A stretch of DNA of 64,000 nucleotides from Sarcocystis neurona (Eukaryota > Apicomplexa > Conoidasida > Eucoccidiorida > Sarcocystidae): NCBI GenBank assembly GCA_000727475.1, contig KL647290.1, positions 3,793,373 through 3,857,372 of the forward strand, read 5' to 3'. The notes below the pieces were generated by a model. The model had not been told where the DNA came from. It was given only the letters and a program-made list of their open reading frames with translations, and did no database searches. Both the position numbers and the translations under genes were made by a program. Positions 36,001-48,900 of the stretch are shown here, piece after piece (the first letter of the stretch is position 1; each line of letters opens with the position of its first letter).

Positions 36001-39000
36001 CTGCGGCCATGGCGAGATATACATATCCGCATATCTATTTGCATGGAGAGAAGCTGCTCGTCTGCGTAGTTTTTTCTCTGTCCCCAACAGTGTGGAAATA
36101 CGTGTTTTTGCGGCGTGCGTTGCGCCGACATGTCCGGGTGGGTTAACCTGTGTGTAGGCGTTCACTTGTATACACGTACAATATATTTCGTATACAAACG
36201 CATGTGTGTAGGTGGGGTGTATGTCTCCATCTGTGTATGCGTGTTCTTTACTCTCTCTTCTTCTCATATATTTACACAGTCTACGCATTTAATAATCTGT
36301 GAGCACCTTCTGAAACCACTACCAGCAGCAAAATTGGACAAGTCAGAGATGTGTTCAGCGGAAGGCTGTGGCACGGGAAGGTAACAAACAATAGGCCTTA
36401 GCAGGCTGAAGGATCGACGCGGTATGGACGAGGAGTGGCGTGTGTACAGGAACTAATCTGATACAGTCGTGGGCACAGTTTTCCCCTCTAAAGTAGTGCA
36501 AGTAAATGCGCTGCACTGCACAAACGCATATACTTGCGTAAAACACTTGTAACATACTGTATCGTCTAATTTCTTGCCAGCCCGAGTGATTGTGGATTAG
36601 TTTTTGACATCTTCGCTTGTTTTCGTTTCTCCTGTCTCCCTTGTTCAGCCTTGAGCGTGGGATTAGTGAGTATTTGTAAGGAGTCTGACACCCGGGGACA
36701 CACACACACACACACGACTTCTGCGGCCGTCGAAGTGTTGCTTGAGCTGCTGCTGCTGCGGCTTTTTTGGTAATGGCAGCGCTGTTAGCTGCACACGGAT
36801 GTAGCTACACACACGTATATATATATAGAGAGAGATACATATATATACGTACATGTAGATATAGATGCCTGTAACCCTCGCCCAGGTAAGAGGCTTCTCT
36901 CTTGCTCACAAGGTACTTTGCTGCTGATTGGAGCTCGTGAAACTCAAGGCTTTTGATTTCCTTGTAAGTAGCTGCCGCGGAAAATTTGCCTTCTTACATC
37001 TTCCAAATGCTGCGCAGGTCTCCGCCCAAGTAGAGAAAACTGCGTGAATGCATACGGGTGCAAATCTGTGAATTTTCTTACACTGCCACAACCTCTAGGC
37101 ACACAGAGATGTACACTTGTCAAGTCGTCCGTGTAGGGGCAACACAAGACTTCAATCAAAGGACTGCTTCGGGTAAATATGGGCGGCACTGAGTCCTGCT
37201 GCTGTCGCTGTCTTTGCGTTCGTTGCTGCAGCTTGATGCTGTTGTGTGGGGAGATGATTGACACGCACATAGGCGCTGCTCTTGGCGTCTCCACTCTTGC
37301 GGTAGGTGTCCTCCTTCACTCGAAGCGGCTGCAAAACAACAGCAGCGTGTCGGCCCGCTCTCCTGCGAGTCAAATGGGGTGCTGCTGCTGGGTCCCACTT
37401 CTGAGGTTGACATATATTACGGCGGGTTCGGCTGTTGCGCCAGGGAGCTGCTGAGTTCGCACGATGCTGCTTTTTCTGCCGCTTGCGTAAGAACTCGATA
37501 GACTGGATACGCCGAGCACGACTGAGAGGGGCAGCAACACGTGGAGGATCTATATAACTTTGTACCTGATGGATCGTGCCGCCTGCTGTCCCGATAGTCT
37601 GAGGCCCTCTGCGCCTGCTGAGCTGCTGTAGGGGACGACGGCCCAGCGTGCAACAAAAAAGGGGCCGAAAGCTTCTTGCCGGGAGGCAAGGTTGGTCACC
37701 TGCTGTCGGGTTTTCTCCCCTACCATGAGTTTGTCAGTGGCTGTTTCCGCACTTACTCGAAGGCAAATCCGTACCCATGGAAATTTGTGAGTCCCTTTTT
37801 CTTGTTTCCCGCAGGCAGCAGGCCTAGGGAACCTTCTCTCCTGTGCTTCTGGCGTCGTAACTGGGGGATGCGTGGAGCGGCTGGCTGCTAAAATAACGCG
37901 TAAGGTGTAAGGAGGCCTGCTGCTGCTGCAGGCTTCCAGGTGCATCGTGTCCGCCTGTCTCCGCGTGACCAGGGAAAGGAGACGCGGGCAACGTAGGACA
38001 TATATATATATATATGACCGCACCATATAAATCGTCCTTTTTTCGGCGTGGAAGCGTATCCATATTCATGTGTGTTCGCAAGGCTGGAGGCACACCTGAC
38101 TACCTGGGGCTACTCTACGAGACCACGGGCTTGGCTCATCGTATACTCCTGTATACGTTTCACACCTGGATCAGGATCCAACGACATTGCTACCGCAGCT
38201 GCACTCGAAGGGTACCTTGTACAATGCCAAATGTACACATATACACATTTATATACACATGTGTGTATGTGTACACATAGATATATCTTCATATTTAAGT
38301 TTACACTCACGTTAGTTTGAGAGGTGTACGCCGCCCTGCATGAACTGTGTTGGACAGTGGGTCTCAGGTAAGGACTGAAGACAGGATGACATTTGCTTAC
38401 CAGGACCGGCTTGTGCTACCCGAGGCACTGGCTTGCGCGATTTTTGTAGTTTCTGCTTCTTCTCCATTACCAAACAGCGACAAAGAAATTTCTAGTTGCT
38501 TCGAAATAACAGGCAGATATGCAGAAAGGCGTGCCCAAATAGAGAAGGCTTACTTTCTACACGTGGTTTCCACAGGCGTACACTATAGCAGCAACCGGAA
38601 GCTTCTACAGGCGAGGCAGAAGACCGTGCTACGTGGCTCTATATTCCGCTCTTTCCGCATTGCTTATCACTGAGTAATTACTTAAAGGTAGAGTCAGCTC
38701 CATGATATTTATGCTTCAACACGAGCACAACAGTCGATGTGTCTCTTGGCACTGGCACTGTTACACGGTGTCCCAAAGCTGGCGCAAATGTAATTGCACC
38801 TTCTGTCTCTGTGTCACTTGCGGACTTTGTTGTTCTACATCGTCTTCATCTTCTGCATACTCTTCTGCATTTCGTACCCTTCCTCCCTTCGCCGGCAAGC
38901 TGAGTGTCTACGTCTTGTTCTTTCATTTTGTGTACGTTACTGTATGCTACAGTGCAAAGTGAGACTCTGCAGACAGCTCTGCGCGGGGGAAAACATAGAG

Positions 39001-41964
39001 ACTGATTTTATATCCTCTTCCTCGTGGCGCTTTTGTCTGATGGTAATCTCGTGTATGATTTTATTTTGCCTGTTTCCCTGGGTTGTTGAAGCTTTCTTCG
39101 TGGACAGCATTTTGCGCTTCCTTTTGCTCGCATCTACCGCACATATCAGCCTTTAATGAACCGGAATAGTGCCCGAGGGTTGACCCTGAAGTGCGGAGTC
39201 TAGCCCTTCTGGACACTTTACTTGCGTGAATTGTTCCCTGTATGCCTTGTGTACGCTTCTCCCCATTCTCCGTCCATTTACCTATTTTAGAGTCGCTGCC
39301 GTCGTATCCACTTACTACATATTTGCCTATACATAATGCACACCCTCTCCGTATACTCATTGCGTCACTCCTGATTCCCTATCCAGAAGCACTTGTACAT
39401 ATGTATTTTTATGCGCCTTCGCTGTGTGAGGTAACGAGGTGGCGTGTAACTCACTGTCGTGGCTTCCTCGTTCATCCTTGTATTTGCGTCGACCTATATA
39501 TACACATATATATATATATATATATATATGTACGTATGCGTCGATGCGGATTTACTGTGTGACGTACGCACACGCCATCTAAATATTCCTATTCAGTGTT
39601 TGCCTGTCTACGAGTATACGTGTACGCGTGCAGATGTATACAGTAGATTACATCTGCTCTATTCTAGGTTTGCTGCGGTGCCGTATTATTTCGACGCTGG
39701 GGCAGATTGGTGAAAGCAACCGAAACTGTTCGCGGGGTCACAGGATCGACTGTGAAAGTGGTGCTAGGCGGCTCGATCAGTAACACAGTATTTCTTCCGT
39801 GTCCCTTTTTTGTTTTCTTTTTGTGTGGCTCTGTGTGCCGAAGTAGACGAGGTGTACTTCCCTCGCTGTGTGTGTACGTTTGGATCAATGCGTCTTCCTG
39901 TTGCCAGGTGCTCTGGCTGACCAGAAAGATGTAACTTGAGGGCTTTTACCGCACTAGATGCCACCGAATCTGTTATTTACTTTTTCTTCTCATCTGTTTT
40001 TCCTAATGCATTGGTTTTCCTCCGCTACTCGCTGCAGTGCTGCCGCGAGTGCAATTGTCTTCCGCCCAGTCGAACGCCAAAGTCATTTCCCGTGCACGTA
40101 CAGCCGGTGCGCTGGTAAGCCGCTGCTGAAACTCTTCGAAAAAGCTGCATACACTTTTCGCGCTGTAGTAGGGAACGATGTCTTTCACTATCTACTTGCT
40201 GCTCGTACTACGTCTAGTACGACTGTGTGCTTTTTTCGGCTTCTAATGGCGCTTGTACGCCTCGTAAGTCTTGCCTCCTGCTACTGGCCGCTTCTTACCA
40301 GGTGTTTCTGAATGAGGGAAGCAAATTACACTAGAGTTTTGTTCGTTTTATGCAGTACAACGAAGGGAGCCGCTACTGACATGTGTTACAAGTATGTTGC
40401 CGTTCTTTCTCCTTATGCCGCGGCAGCAGCTGGTAAGTGACCACGTGCGTGCGACGCGTATTGTGCGGCTTGGTCTTTGTACATCGTTTCAGGGGTTAGC
40501 AGGCGGCTAATATCGCGTCGGGTTTCTCTGAGAGGAGACTCGAAATTCTTCAGTTTGATTACACAAATTGATGGTGTACATACACGAGTAAATGTGGAAC
40601 CATGTACAGGAAAGTATCTGACTGGCGCTCCTGAGTAGGGTGTCGTGGCTGCGTAAGGTACTCACGAGCAATGGAATACTAACCGCCACTTCTAAAAAAT
40701 AGCCTCTTCGTTCATTTGAAGCACTTGTTAGCTTTCTGTGCTTCTCTGTCACAGTCAGCCTGCTAAGAGAGCTATTCCTCTTGAAATGTCAGTGTTCACT
40801 GTGAGTGCTTACGTATTCCGCCACCTCGAAGTAAGCGGCTGTGGGAGCCCTCTGGATTGTTCATCAGTGCAGAGGGGGACAGGAAAATTCTTGCAGTCTC
40901 AGCTGGAAAGGGGGCCACGAAATTTTTCTGCAGAGAAAGGCAGAACTTCTCTTATCTGTTGACGTAGTAAAGTTTTTTCCTGTGCGTGTAGTGTGTGGGA
41001 ATCAATATGGGGTCGAGGCAGCTGCACCGTAGAATACGAGCTTCTGAAACAGTAGAATCAACAGTGTTTGTCTATACCGAAACCTTGAGGGTGCTACTGG
41101 TGTTGCTCGTGTGAAGGCTTTTTCATTCAACCATTGTGGTGCACGACGAGGGAGTGAGTGTTTTTTTAAGTACTGGAACAAAAATGTTTTAGTGTAAGAG
41201 GCACACCAACTTGTTATGTGGAGTTGTTTGCTTAGTTGTGAGACGTCATCATCTGCAAGGAGATTCCGTAAAAGACGCTACACAATGTCTCACCATGCAA
41301 ATAAGAACCCACCCAAAGGGCCACATTAGTGATCTCGAGTTATCCGCTGCTTGCTGTCACTGCAGGTGGGAATCTGCTGCGGCTGCATTTTGGGGTTGTT
41401 TCCCCTCCTATTCTTTGGAATTAAAAGAAAGGCATCACCTGCGCCTCAAGGGTCCTGTGAAGGTGAAGACGTTCCTGAGCAATAATTCGAAACATTCCTT
41501 TTATCTCTTCAACGCCACTCCCGGACTAGGACACAAACACGCTGCTTTAATAACCTACAGCGCTTTACACGTTTTTACATACTCTTCCACTGTTTCGAGT
41601 GTTTCCACGAATGTGAGTGCATGCCACACTTTTTCTGTTATTGTGCGGTGTAACACGTGCGGTCTCCTTACTCATGCAGGTTCGCTTCTCAACTCCGTGC
41701 GTGACAGTGTTTGAGTGGGACCAGCGCTCAGGCGCAACTTGTGTATCTTTCATTGGTGCAGGGAGAACAAATAACCTAAATGATTTCATCAGTGTTGCCA
41801 GGGGAGTAAGGCTGTATAACTACAGCATTGTGAACTAGAGGCTTTATTGTTTGCAGACGTTTTATGTTCAGCTACCTGCGCATGCATCTGATAAAGCAGA
41901 GGCGTATACGGTGATTTATGCGTACGTCTACTTCCCTTCAGATGCACGGGAAATGAATGCATGA
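33035..41964 (+). CDS. TMEM65-family membrane protein with EF-hand N-terminal extension
   Basis: Exon 1 (33035-34893) encodes 619 residues. It starts with an Arg/Ser/Leu-rich N-terminus that could be a mitochondrial presequence. A canonical EF-hand loop DTNNDGYISKKE is at 436-447, and Gln-rich repeats are near 495-550. It ends in SIPYVGFGFMDN, the first TMEM65 signature. Exon 2 (37232-37301) gives LMLLCGEMIDTHIGAALG and exon 3 (37815-37899) gives AAGLGNLLS...GGCVERLA. Exon 40759-40830 is probable. The final core exon from 41366 gives VGICCGCILGLFPLLFFG. The order and phases match TMEM65 transmembrane hairpins. One small exon between 37900 and 40758 is unresolved (candidates 39908-39930 or 40356-40432). 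The frame stops at 41485, or splices at GTGAAG (41463) into 41530-41612, 41680-41805 and 41857-41964, all in phase. Vertebrate TMEM65 is a mitochondrial inner-membrane protein needed for Na+/Ca2+ exchange, so an attached EF-hand is suggestive. Confidence 0.82.
34517..34693 (+). repeat. CAG-rich poly-Gln tract in TMEM65-like exon 1
   Basis: Clusters of CAG/CAA codons give runs of three to four Gln separated by His, Leu, Arg and Pro. Interrupted homopolymer-like repeats of this kind are typical of eimeriid coding sequence. The tract lies between the EF-hand and the membrane core and is probably a flexible linker. Confidence 0.8.
35000..37200 (+). other. Intron 1 of the TMEM65-like gene
   Basis: The intron runs from 34894 (donor GTCAGG) to 37231 (acceptor GCTGCAG), 2.3 kb. 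It contains short (AT)n and AGAG runs (36815-36847) and a CA/AC run at 36699-36714. The donor is GTCAGG rather than GTAAGT-like, but it is fixed by the phase and by the protein alignment (DN-C-LMLLCGE). Confidence 0.6.
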
Positions 41965-44900
41965 GATTTCTGCCACCTGCTCAGGCTTTCAGCTGCAGAT
42001 ATTAGTGGGGAGTAAATTGAGTTGGAAAAGACATCGTTTTTTGGCTACGAAACAGCTAGAAATTTTTTGGATTGAGGTCGAGACCGTTTCGACGCCCACC
42101 GCCTAAAACAGGAAGTATAACACGCGAATACAAGGACGTGCGAGTCTAGCCGCAGTGGCGCAGCGGCTAGAAGTCTTCGCTGCTGCCAACTTTAACACAC
42201 GTTAAAGCTCGCAGTCACAAAGAATCTCTTCAGATAGAGGCCTGTAGTGCTTCGTATCCGACATCAAAAGCACGACGCGCATGCAATATGCTTTATACTT
42301 GAGTAATTCGGACGCATAATCTCTATTACGTTTCGAAGGCCTTCCGGCCACATTTTCCACAGTGTTCGAAGGAAAGTATTCTCTGGATGGGACTGTGAAC
42401 ACTACTCTCGTGCAAGTTTACTGTATGGTGGCGCTGCTCCGCGCTGCACAGCTACAAGTTGTAAATTCACGTCCACAACGATTGCAAGCTCACCGTCTAT
42501 TCGCTTTCTCAGGACTGTGCCGGTCTCATATTCTTTAGATAGCGACGAGGAGAGGCGTGCAGGACATACGTACACAGTACGTTAAGGTAACCCACGAAAA
42601 GGACTTCGGCAAGTAGATTAGAAAAATGGGATGTGGGCGGGAAAAACAAGTAACTTATTACGACTGATTACGACGTGACGGATGTGAAGAACATCCAGCA
42701 GGAAATAAGGCATGGAAACTCCCCTCCTGAGGCGAAGTATCCGAAAATCCGAGTATGCGCGCGACATCCTTACCACAACCCCCTGCTGACAGCCAGAAGC
42801 TTTCCCAGTGAGGATCTGAGCATATCGCGATGTAACTGGATAGCAGAAAAGCAATCTTCGTAATTCCTTATGTGTACACGTGTGCAACTCTCGGTAATCT
42901 CTCCCCCTTTGGACATCAGACCACGACTTAAACGCCCCCCCTTCTCCTTGCCCACACGGAAGGTCCGTATGATTCCCTTCCCTTTGTTTTCTTGTTTTCA
43001 ACTGCATTATGCGTGTGCGTTCCGCGTGAATGCGACCACGACATTTTAACTTCTCCAGTGTTCTCTATTTGCACATATTCTCAATCCAGTGACTTGCAAG
43101 CATGTATGGACATTTACGTAGTGAGATGTCAAAGCGTCACGCGTCGGAAGTTATAGATCACACTAGTCGGAGAGGGGAACGGTAAGGGGGACGAATCTGC
43201 CGTGCAGGTCTGTTGACAAGGGCACACCCTTTAGGAGTGTGGGAGCTCGATATCTGCTTCTCTAGGACGACTGCGCTGCTGAAACTGCATCTCCGACCTG
43301 TGTTTATGTAAGGTGAGTTTTTATCCGGCCTAAACAATACATCTATCCGTTCGACTATTCTGTCGAGATACTGTCACCACTACTTGTGAGCACTGCAGCG
43401 TTCCTGCGGTGAACTTGCTGATATGACGCTTCAACAAGGGAGACTCTACACAGTCTTCGGCGTCGTGTGCGGGGTACGGTATCTTCTCAGGGTAAAGAAT
43501 GGTGCGCCACACATAAAAACCTGAAGCACCGACTGTAACCGGTTCCCCTGATAGTACAAACTCCCGCAAATGGCAGCTCGCAATGCGAGAATTTATCCGT
43601 TTACCATACGGGCTGCCGGTCCCGCCACGCTGTTCAGACGTACTATGAGCTTTCCGTCGGTGGCAGCACGATCCTTTGCGCGCGGAGAAGCAGGAAGCCA
43701 GAACGCCCGTACACCAGCCACGTTGTTAGTTATCGGCGAACTACGGCAGCAAAGTGGAAGAGCTGTTATTCTTGCATAAATGTGAAACAACATTCACACA
43801 CAGCCTCTAACCAGCGACAGCATGGTTGGCAGTTACGTTCACGCCTCTGCCATCTACGTGGATACCTACGAGTCAATTGTGCCTACACAGAACAGCAGAT
43901 GTGCGGTCGCAATGAAGAGGCCCTACATTCATACTTGGGTAACGGCCATCACCTGTAAATAGCCTCGCACGGTAGAACCAATCGCCTGTACTAAATGTCG
44001 AAGTACGGTTACTCTTCCAGTCGTTAGCGACTGACCAACGTCCGTGGCGAACATCATGCGTACAGCGCCAGCCTACGCCCAAGGTGCGGCCATCAGGAAC
44101 ACACGCATTTCGGCTGTACACATGATTCTAAGCGCCATTCTTTGCCGTTTGTGACCTCCAAGCCAGTGAATACATTTGTTTGCAAAATTTTGCAGCTCCA
44201 ACGCGCGTGTTTGCCCAGTCCACTACGGCTTTTCCAGCGCACGCCATCGTGAAAGCCGCACACTGCGGTAAGTATGAAGTCGTTGGCATGGCAACCAAAC
44301 GGAATCAGGTCGGGAGTGAGATCTGTCAGTGTGCAGGGATCCCGGGAAATAAATTTACAGGCAATACTTGCGTGTCTCCAAGTGCTTAGAAAAGGACATA
44401 CGCACCGTTGTCGTGATGTGCGTTCACGAGCTGGTGTGGTGTTCCACCAGCCAGTACGTAGTGTATCAAAATTATGGACACACGGCAGTGTGTCGATGGA
44501 TCCAGATTGAGTCGTAACGTCGGAAAGCCACGCGCAACGTTACGCCGGAAGGTTTCGAAGAAATTCGTATACGTGGGCGGGGCACACGTGCCCGCGTATT
44601 CATGCATATCACGTATGGGGGGACCGCACATGCCCGTGCGTTGATGCAGCGCTGTCGCACCGAAGGCGTGCCAATCTGGCGAGCTGATCGGCATCACAGT
44701 GATGTGAATTGTGATCTTCCAATGACAGTGCCTGTACGTTGCCGAGCTTCAGTGCATCGAATTAGAAGTACGTGCCAAGGAAACACAAACTGTTGACGGG
44801 AAGATGTGTTCGGGTGTCCGCAACAGCCACCTGCGCCGTATTTGCCGAATGCAGACCCCGTTTGCACCCGATGCGCCGTACATCTGCACTTGCACATGTA

Positions 44901-45429
44901 TCTCCAGAAGGATTTGGGCTGCTCTGTGAGTTATAGTTGCACACGAGCTGCCGTGAAAGTGACTTTGAATGAAGGCAGGAGACGGAAGAACGCATGTGGC
45001 GGTCGTGTGTTCTGCGTGCGTGCGCAAGGTGCTACTGCCTCCAGCATTCACATTGAATGACTCACCACGACGTGCTACATGGGTTCTAAGACCCTTTTAT
45101 CTTCTTCCTTTTCCCTTCTGACAGCAAACACGTAATTCTTGGTTGCAGCACATTTGTGTGGTCCCTTATTTGTACTGGACCCTCCGTGGACAGTCTTCCA
45201 CAGCGCAGATGGATTCATAGATAGATGGATAGATAGATACAGAGAGACGCACAGTGCCCCGACACCGTCCCTGACGCACGTCTCCTCTGCGATTCTTAAA
45301 TTTGAGATCGACCCGTGCAGTGACGTTTGGGCTTCCTTTCGCTACGTATCTCTCCGTACTTCAGCAACCGTATGCGTATATACGTACGTATGTGTGCAGA
45401 GCCTGGCTGAAGGCTGGTACAACTCTGTA
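41965..45429. other. Spacer between TMEM65-like gene and prpB, unresolved
   Basis: No complete gene. One + strand block, 44183-44273, has a good acceptor (TTTTGCAG) and donor (GTAAGT). The frame that reads through 44180-44389 ends with CQCAGIPGNKFTGNTC, like the second half of an EGF module. Another open frame, about 44530-44797, is + strand with several Cys and ends in TGA. These pieces could not be joined. A TAGA-type microsatellite is at 45218-45240. Confidence 0.3.
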
Positions 45430-45924
45430 GGTTTTGTCTACGTTTGAATCCCTCTTCTCTGTCTCCCCCCGCCAACATTCAGAACTGTCGTCCTACCGCC
45501 CGGACCCCCTCTGCATTCTGCTGAGCCGCACTTATTTTCTGCGTCTCTTCCACTTTGCAGCTGCGCCACCTATCCTGTTTGCCTCCACTTTGCACCGTCC
45601 TCTATTCCCCCTGTTCCTCACTCTATTTCGCCTTTGCGCCCGCGCGTGGTGGCCTCCTTCATGCCTAAGTTGTTTGACCCAGTCTTCGGCTCCTTTCCGT
45701 GTCTGTACCTCAGTTATTCTTCCCACTTACTTCGTCTCCTGCGCCCATTTAAAATGTCTCGTTTTCGTAATCATCGACGCTAGCGCCTCCAGGAATGCCC
45801 TGCATCACCGACCTTGGGCCCTTCCGCGCCAAACAACGCAGTGTGACATTGCATTTCATCTCCTTCGGAACCTGAGGAAGAGCGTGCTTTCCACACATTC
45901 TCTTTTTCCTCTGCTGACGCTACA
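45430..45924 (+). promoter_or_regulatory. Pyrimidine-rich region upstream of prpB start
   Basis: This C/T-rich stretch immediately precedes the prpB ATG. It likely includes the 5' UTR or an intron end. The reading frame of prpB has an in-frame stop at 45844-45846 and no ATG between it and 45925. No TATA-like or other core element is evident. Assignment as regulatory is by position only. Confidence 0.25.
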
Positions 45925-48900
45925 ATGGCAGCTGCGACTCACGCAGGGCACCAACTTCGCAGACTAATGAACAAAGGGACAGTAATGCTGCCCGGAGCAT
46001 TTAACGGTTTGGTAGCTCGCATGGCAGCAAACACCGGGTTTCAGGGAGTTTACGTATCAGGGGCCGCTTTATCGGCCTCCTGCGGTGTGCCAGATGTGGG
46101 TCTGCTTGGTCTTGACGACTTCGTGCGAGCTATTTCACAGATCGTCGAAGTTTCCAATCTTCCGGTCCTTGCCGGTGAGTAACGCAGAGAGTGAAATGGG
46201 AGCACTGTTGATCACGCAGATGGAGAAATGGGAGCACTTGACACCAGACGTGTGCGAAGCACACATCCCCACGGTAAAGCGCATAAAAACTTGTTCGTAT
46301 ACATTCATTTAGAGTCACTAGTGTGCGTTCACACCTTATCTTCTGCGTCGTCACGGTCTGTAGGAGAGGTGTTGTGAATCGCTGGATTTTGATCGTTTCA
46401 AACGCTGTCGCACAAGTTTGCAGGAAGCTAGTCGCAAGTGTCTTGCATTCAGTGATAAATAGCAGCGAAAAAAAAGAGGAAAGTCTATTCTGGGAAGGAC
46501 CTACGTTGACTTTGGCAGGACGTACGTGTATCTCATGCGTCGCGCAATATCTTAGCGGGTGTCCTTTTCTTTTTATGGCCGGGCGGCGACGAAAATCGGC
46601 CTCAACGATGAGAAGCCTCGTAGCTGCCAACGCTGCTCACGAGAGAAAACCGACTAGCTCCACACTCAGCAAGCAGATACAGCCGTCACGCTTTTTCTGT
46701 AGCGCTTTTCCTCCGTGTGGCACAGCACAGAAATGATCCATCTTTCGTTCACATTCCCGCGTGTAGCGACGTACTTTTCATGTAAATATATCTAGTGAGA
46801 CAAGTGAAACAGAGCCAGCTTTCGGAGTTTGATGAATACCGCACTCGCTCACCCATTGCCGTGCACGCACGGATTCAGTGTGACACAGGACATTTGCAAT
46901 GTGCGACTCGGATATGATCATTCGTTCACGTAGACAGACACACGTGAATATGGATGAGCAAGTATATAGTAACATGGGTGTATGCTGGTGCACACACCGG
47001 CTTACGTAGATGTGGATATCTCCGTACATACACTTGTGTGTATATATATATAGATAGATATACGTACGGACAAGTATGAATGAGGGCTGACGCACAGGAA
47101 GCCGAGCCAAGCGCGTTAGAAAGTGAGAACAGTCCAGATGCCGATAGCGTTCCTGGGCACATGTGTGTCCGTCTGTATACACCCGTAGCTTCCTGCCTCA
47201 CATTTATGAGTAGTTCACCACTCACTGCATATGGGACACATGTATAGAAGTACGTACCTACGTACGAATGTGTATATATTGATATATGTATACATGTGGC
47301 ATGTATATACATATATACACACACAAGACTACGTGTCTGCATTTCATACAAATAGGTATCCATACGTAGGTACAGTTATATACTTATCTATGCATATATA
47401 TATATGTATGGCTGTGTATATACAAATGTGTGATTATACCAGGGTACACTTGTATGTATATATATATATATGTATGCAAGCGTGGAGCAGAAACAGCACT
47501 CGGCTGTCCTCCAGGTGCATGTGGAAGAAAAAATATTAGGCGCCACCAGAAAACGAGCTGCTTTCTCTTCTTTGTCACCTGCTGCTGACGGGCCGTGTGT
47601 CCTGCTGTTAACGATCGCTGCAACGATACTTCTACCAGTCGGCAATCCCGCAGGCCTCGTCCTGCTGTTTCTACGCCACACGTGTAGACCCGCACCAGTA
47701 GCTCGTAGGCATTTGATCTAACGGCGGGGGGAGAGACTATTTGTGGGTGAAGTTGGTGCATGGGCACTGGGAGGAGAGGTTTCTGCAACTGTAGAGCGTG
47801 AGGAGACAGCGGAGGTGCTGTGCTGCTTCTCTGTCTGAGTTCTGAGGACACTGAAAGAAATGACGTCCGGCACGTCGCCATACAGACAAGTGCCGAAGTG
47901 GTGAAGAAGCCAGTGGTGTGTGCTTCCATCCTCGTGCCGGGCAGTGCTAAGCAGAGAATCCGGTTGCCATTCCTGTGCGTCCGGCGCAAGAAGACGACCC
48001 GTAGGTCTCCGGTGTTGTGACACCGTAACTGGCACTGCAGTGTACGCGTCACTCTTGCTGTTTCTGCTACTGCTTGCTGAGAGTTCTTGCTCGAAACCCT
48101 CGCGGCTGCAGCACGTGCTGCGCCTGCTGCTACTGCCAGGAAGCCGCTGCTGCTGCTCCTCGGGCGGGTGCTGCTGCTGTATTCTTTGGGTGTCAAGGTG
48201 TCGCCCACAAGCGTGTTGGGCAGCTCGCAGCCGGGGTTTCAGTCGGGTCTGCTGCGCATTGTCCATGAATGTTTCACGCCCCAGACGCAGACACAGGCTT
48301 CGGGGGTTTGTCTGCGATCAGTCGCGCTGTGTTCGCGTACAACAGAGCCGGGGCTGCAGGGCTGCATATTGAGGACCAGGTCACTTCCAAGCGCTGCGGA
48401 CACCTCGAAGGAAAGCAGGTAGTCAGCGTTGAAGAAATGGAGCAGAAGGTGCGCGTTGCCGCAGACGTCTCGCGGCGGTGCTCTGACTCGGCCTTCCTTG
48501 TGTGCGCACGTACAGATGCCAGAGACGTAGAAGGTAAGACGCAGCGACACTCACGGCAGGCGTGCCTGTGTGTGAACAAAGTTACAACCGTCCGTCCACG
48601 TTACATGCGTACGTCAGCGGGAACGAGTCTATGGACCGCTCACACACGTGCATACGTATCGGAAGTAGGCACGTACACGCACGCATATATACATATATAA
48701 ATGTACACATACATGCGTGCGTGCGTCCACACGTGGATCCACACGTGCGTACATACATGCTGAGATACGCACCATACACACGACAACACCCACCGTCCAA
48801 GGAGCTACAGGCAAGTCTAGTCAGCAGTACGTACGCGTCTGTGTACACATAAGTACACACGTACATGAGAGGTATCATTATGCGTATACATATGTATCCA

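Noticed and set aside
40356..40432. Well-formed exon (TGCAG acceptor, GTAAGT donor) as TMEM65 exon 4
   Set aside because: Not excluded, but in the required phase it adds an extra hydrophobic segment (MLPFFLLMP) absent from the family. Another frame of the same block also reads well, so it is kept only as a candidate.
42145..42200. tRNA-like string (GTGGCGCAGCGGCTAG)
   Set aside because: It resembles a D-arm but no matching anticodon arm, T-loop or acceptor stem follows.
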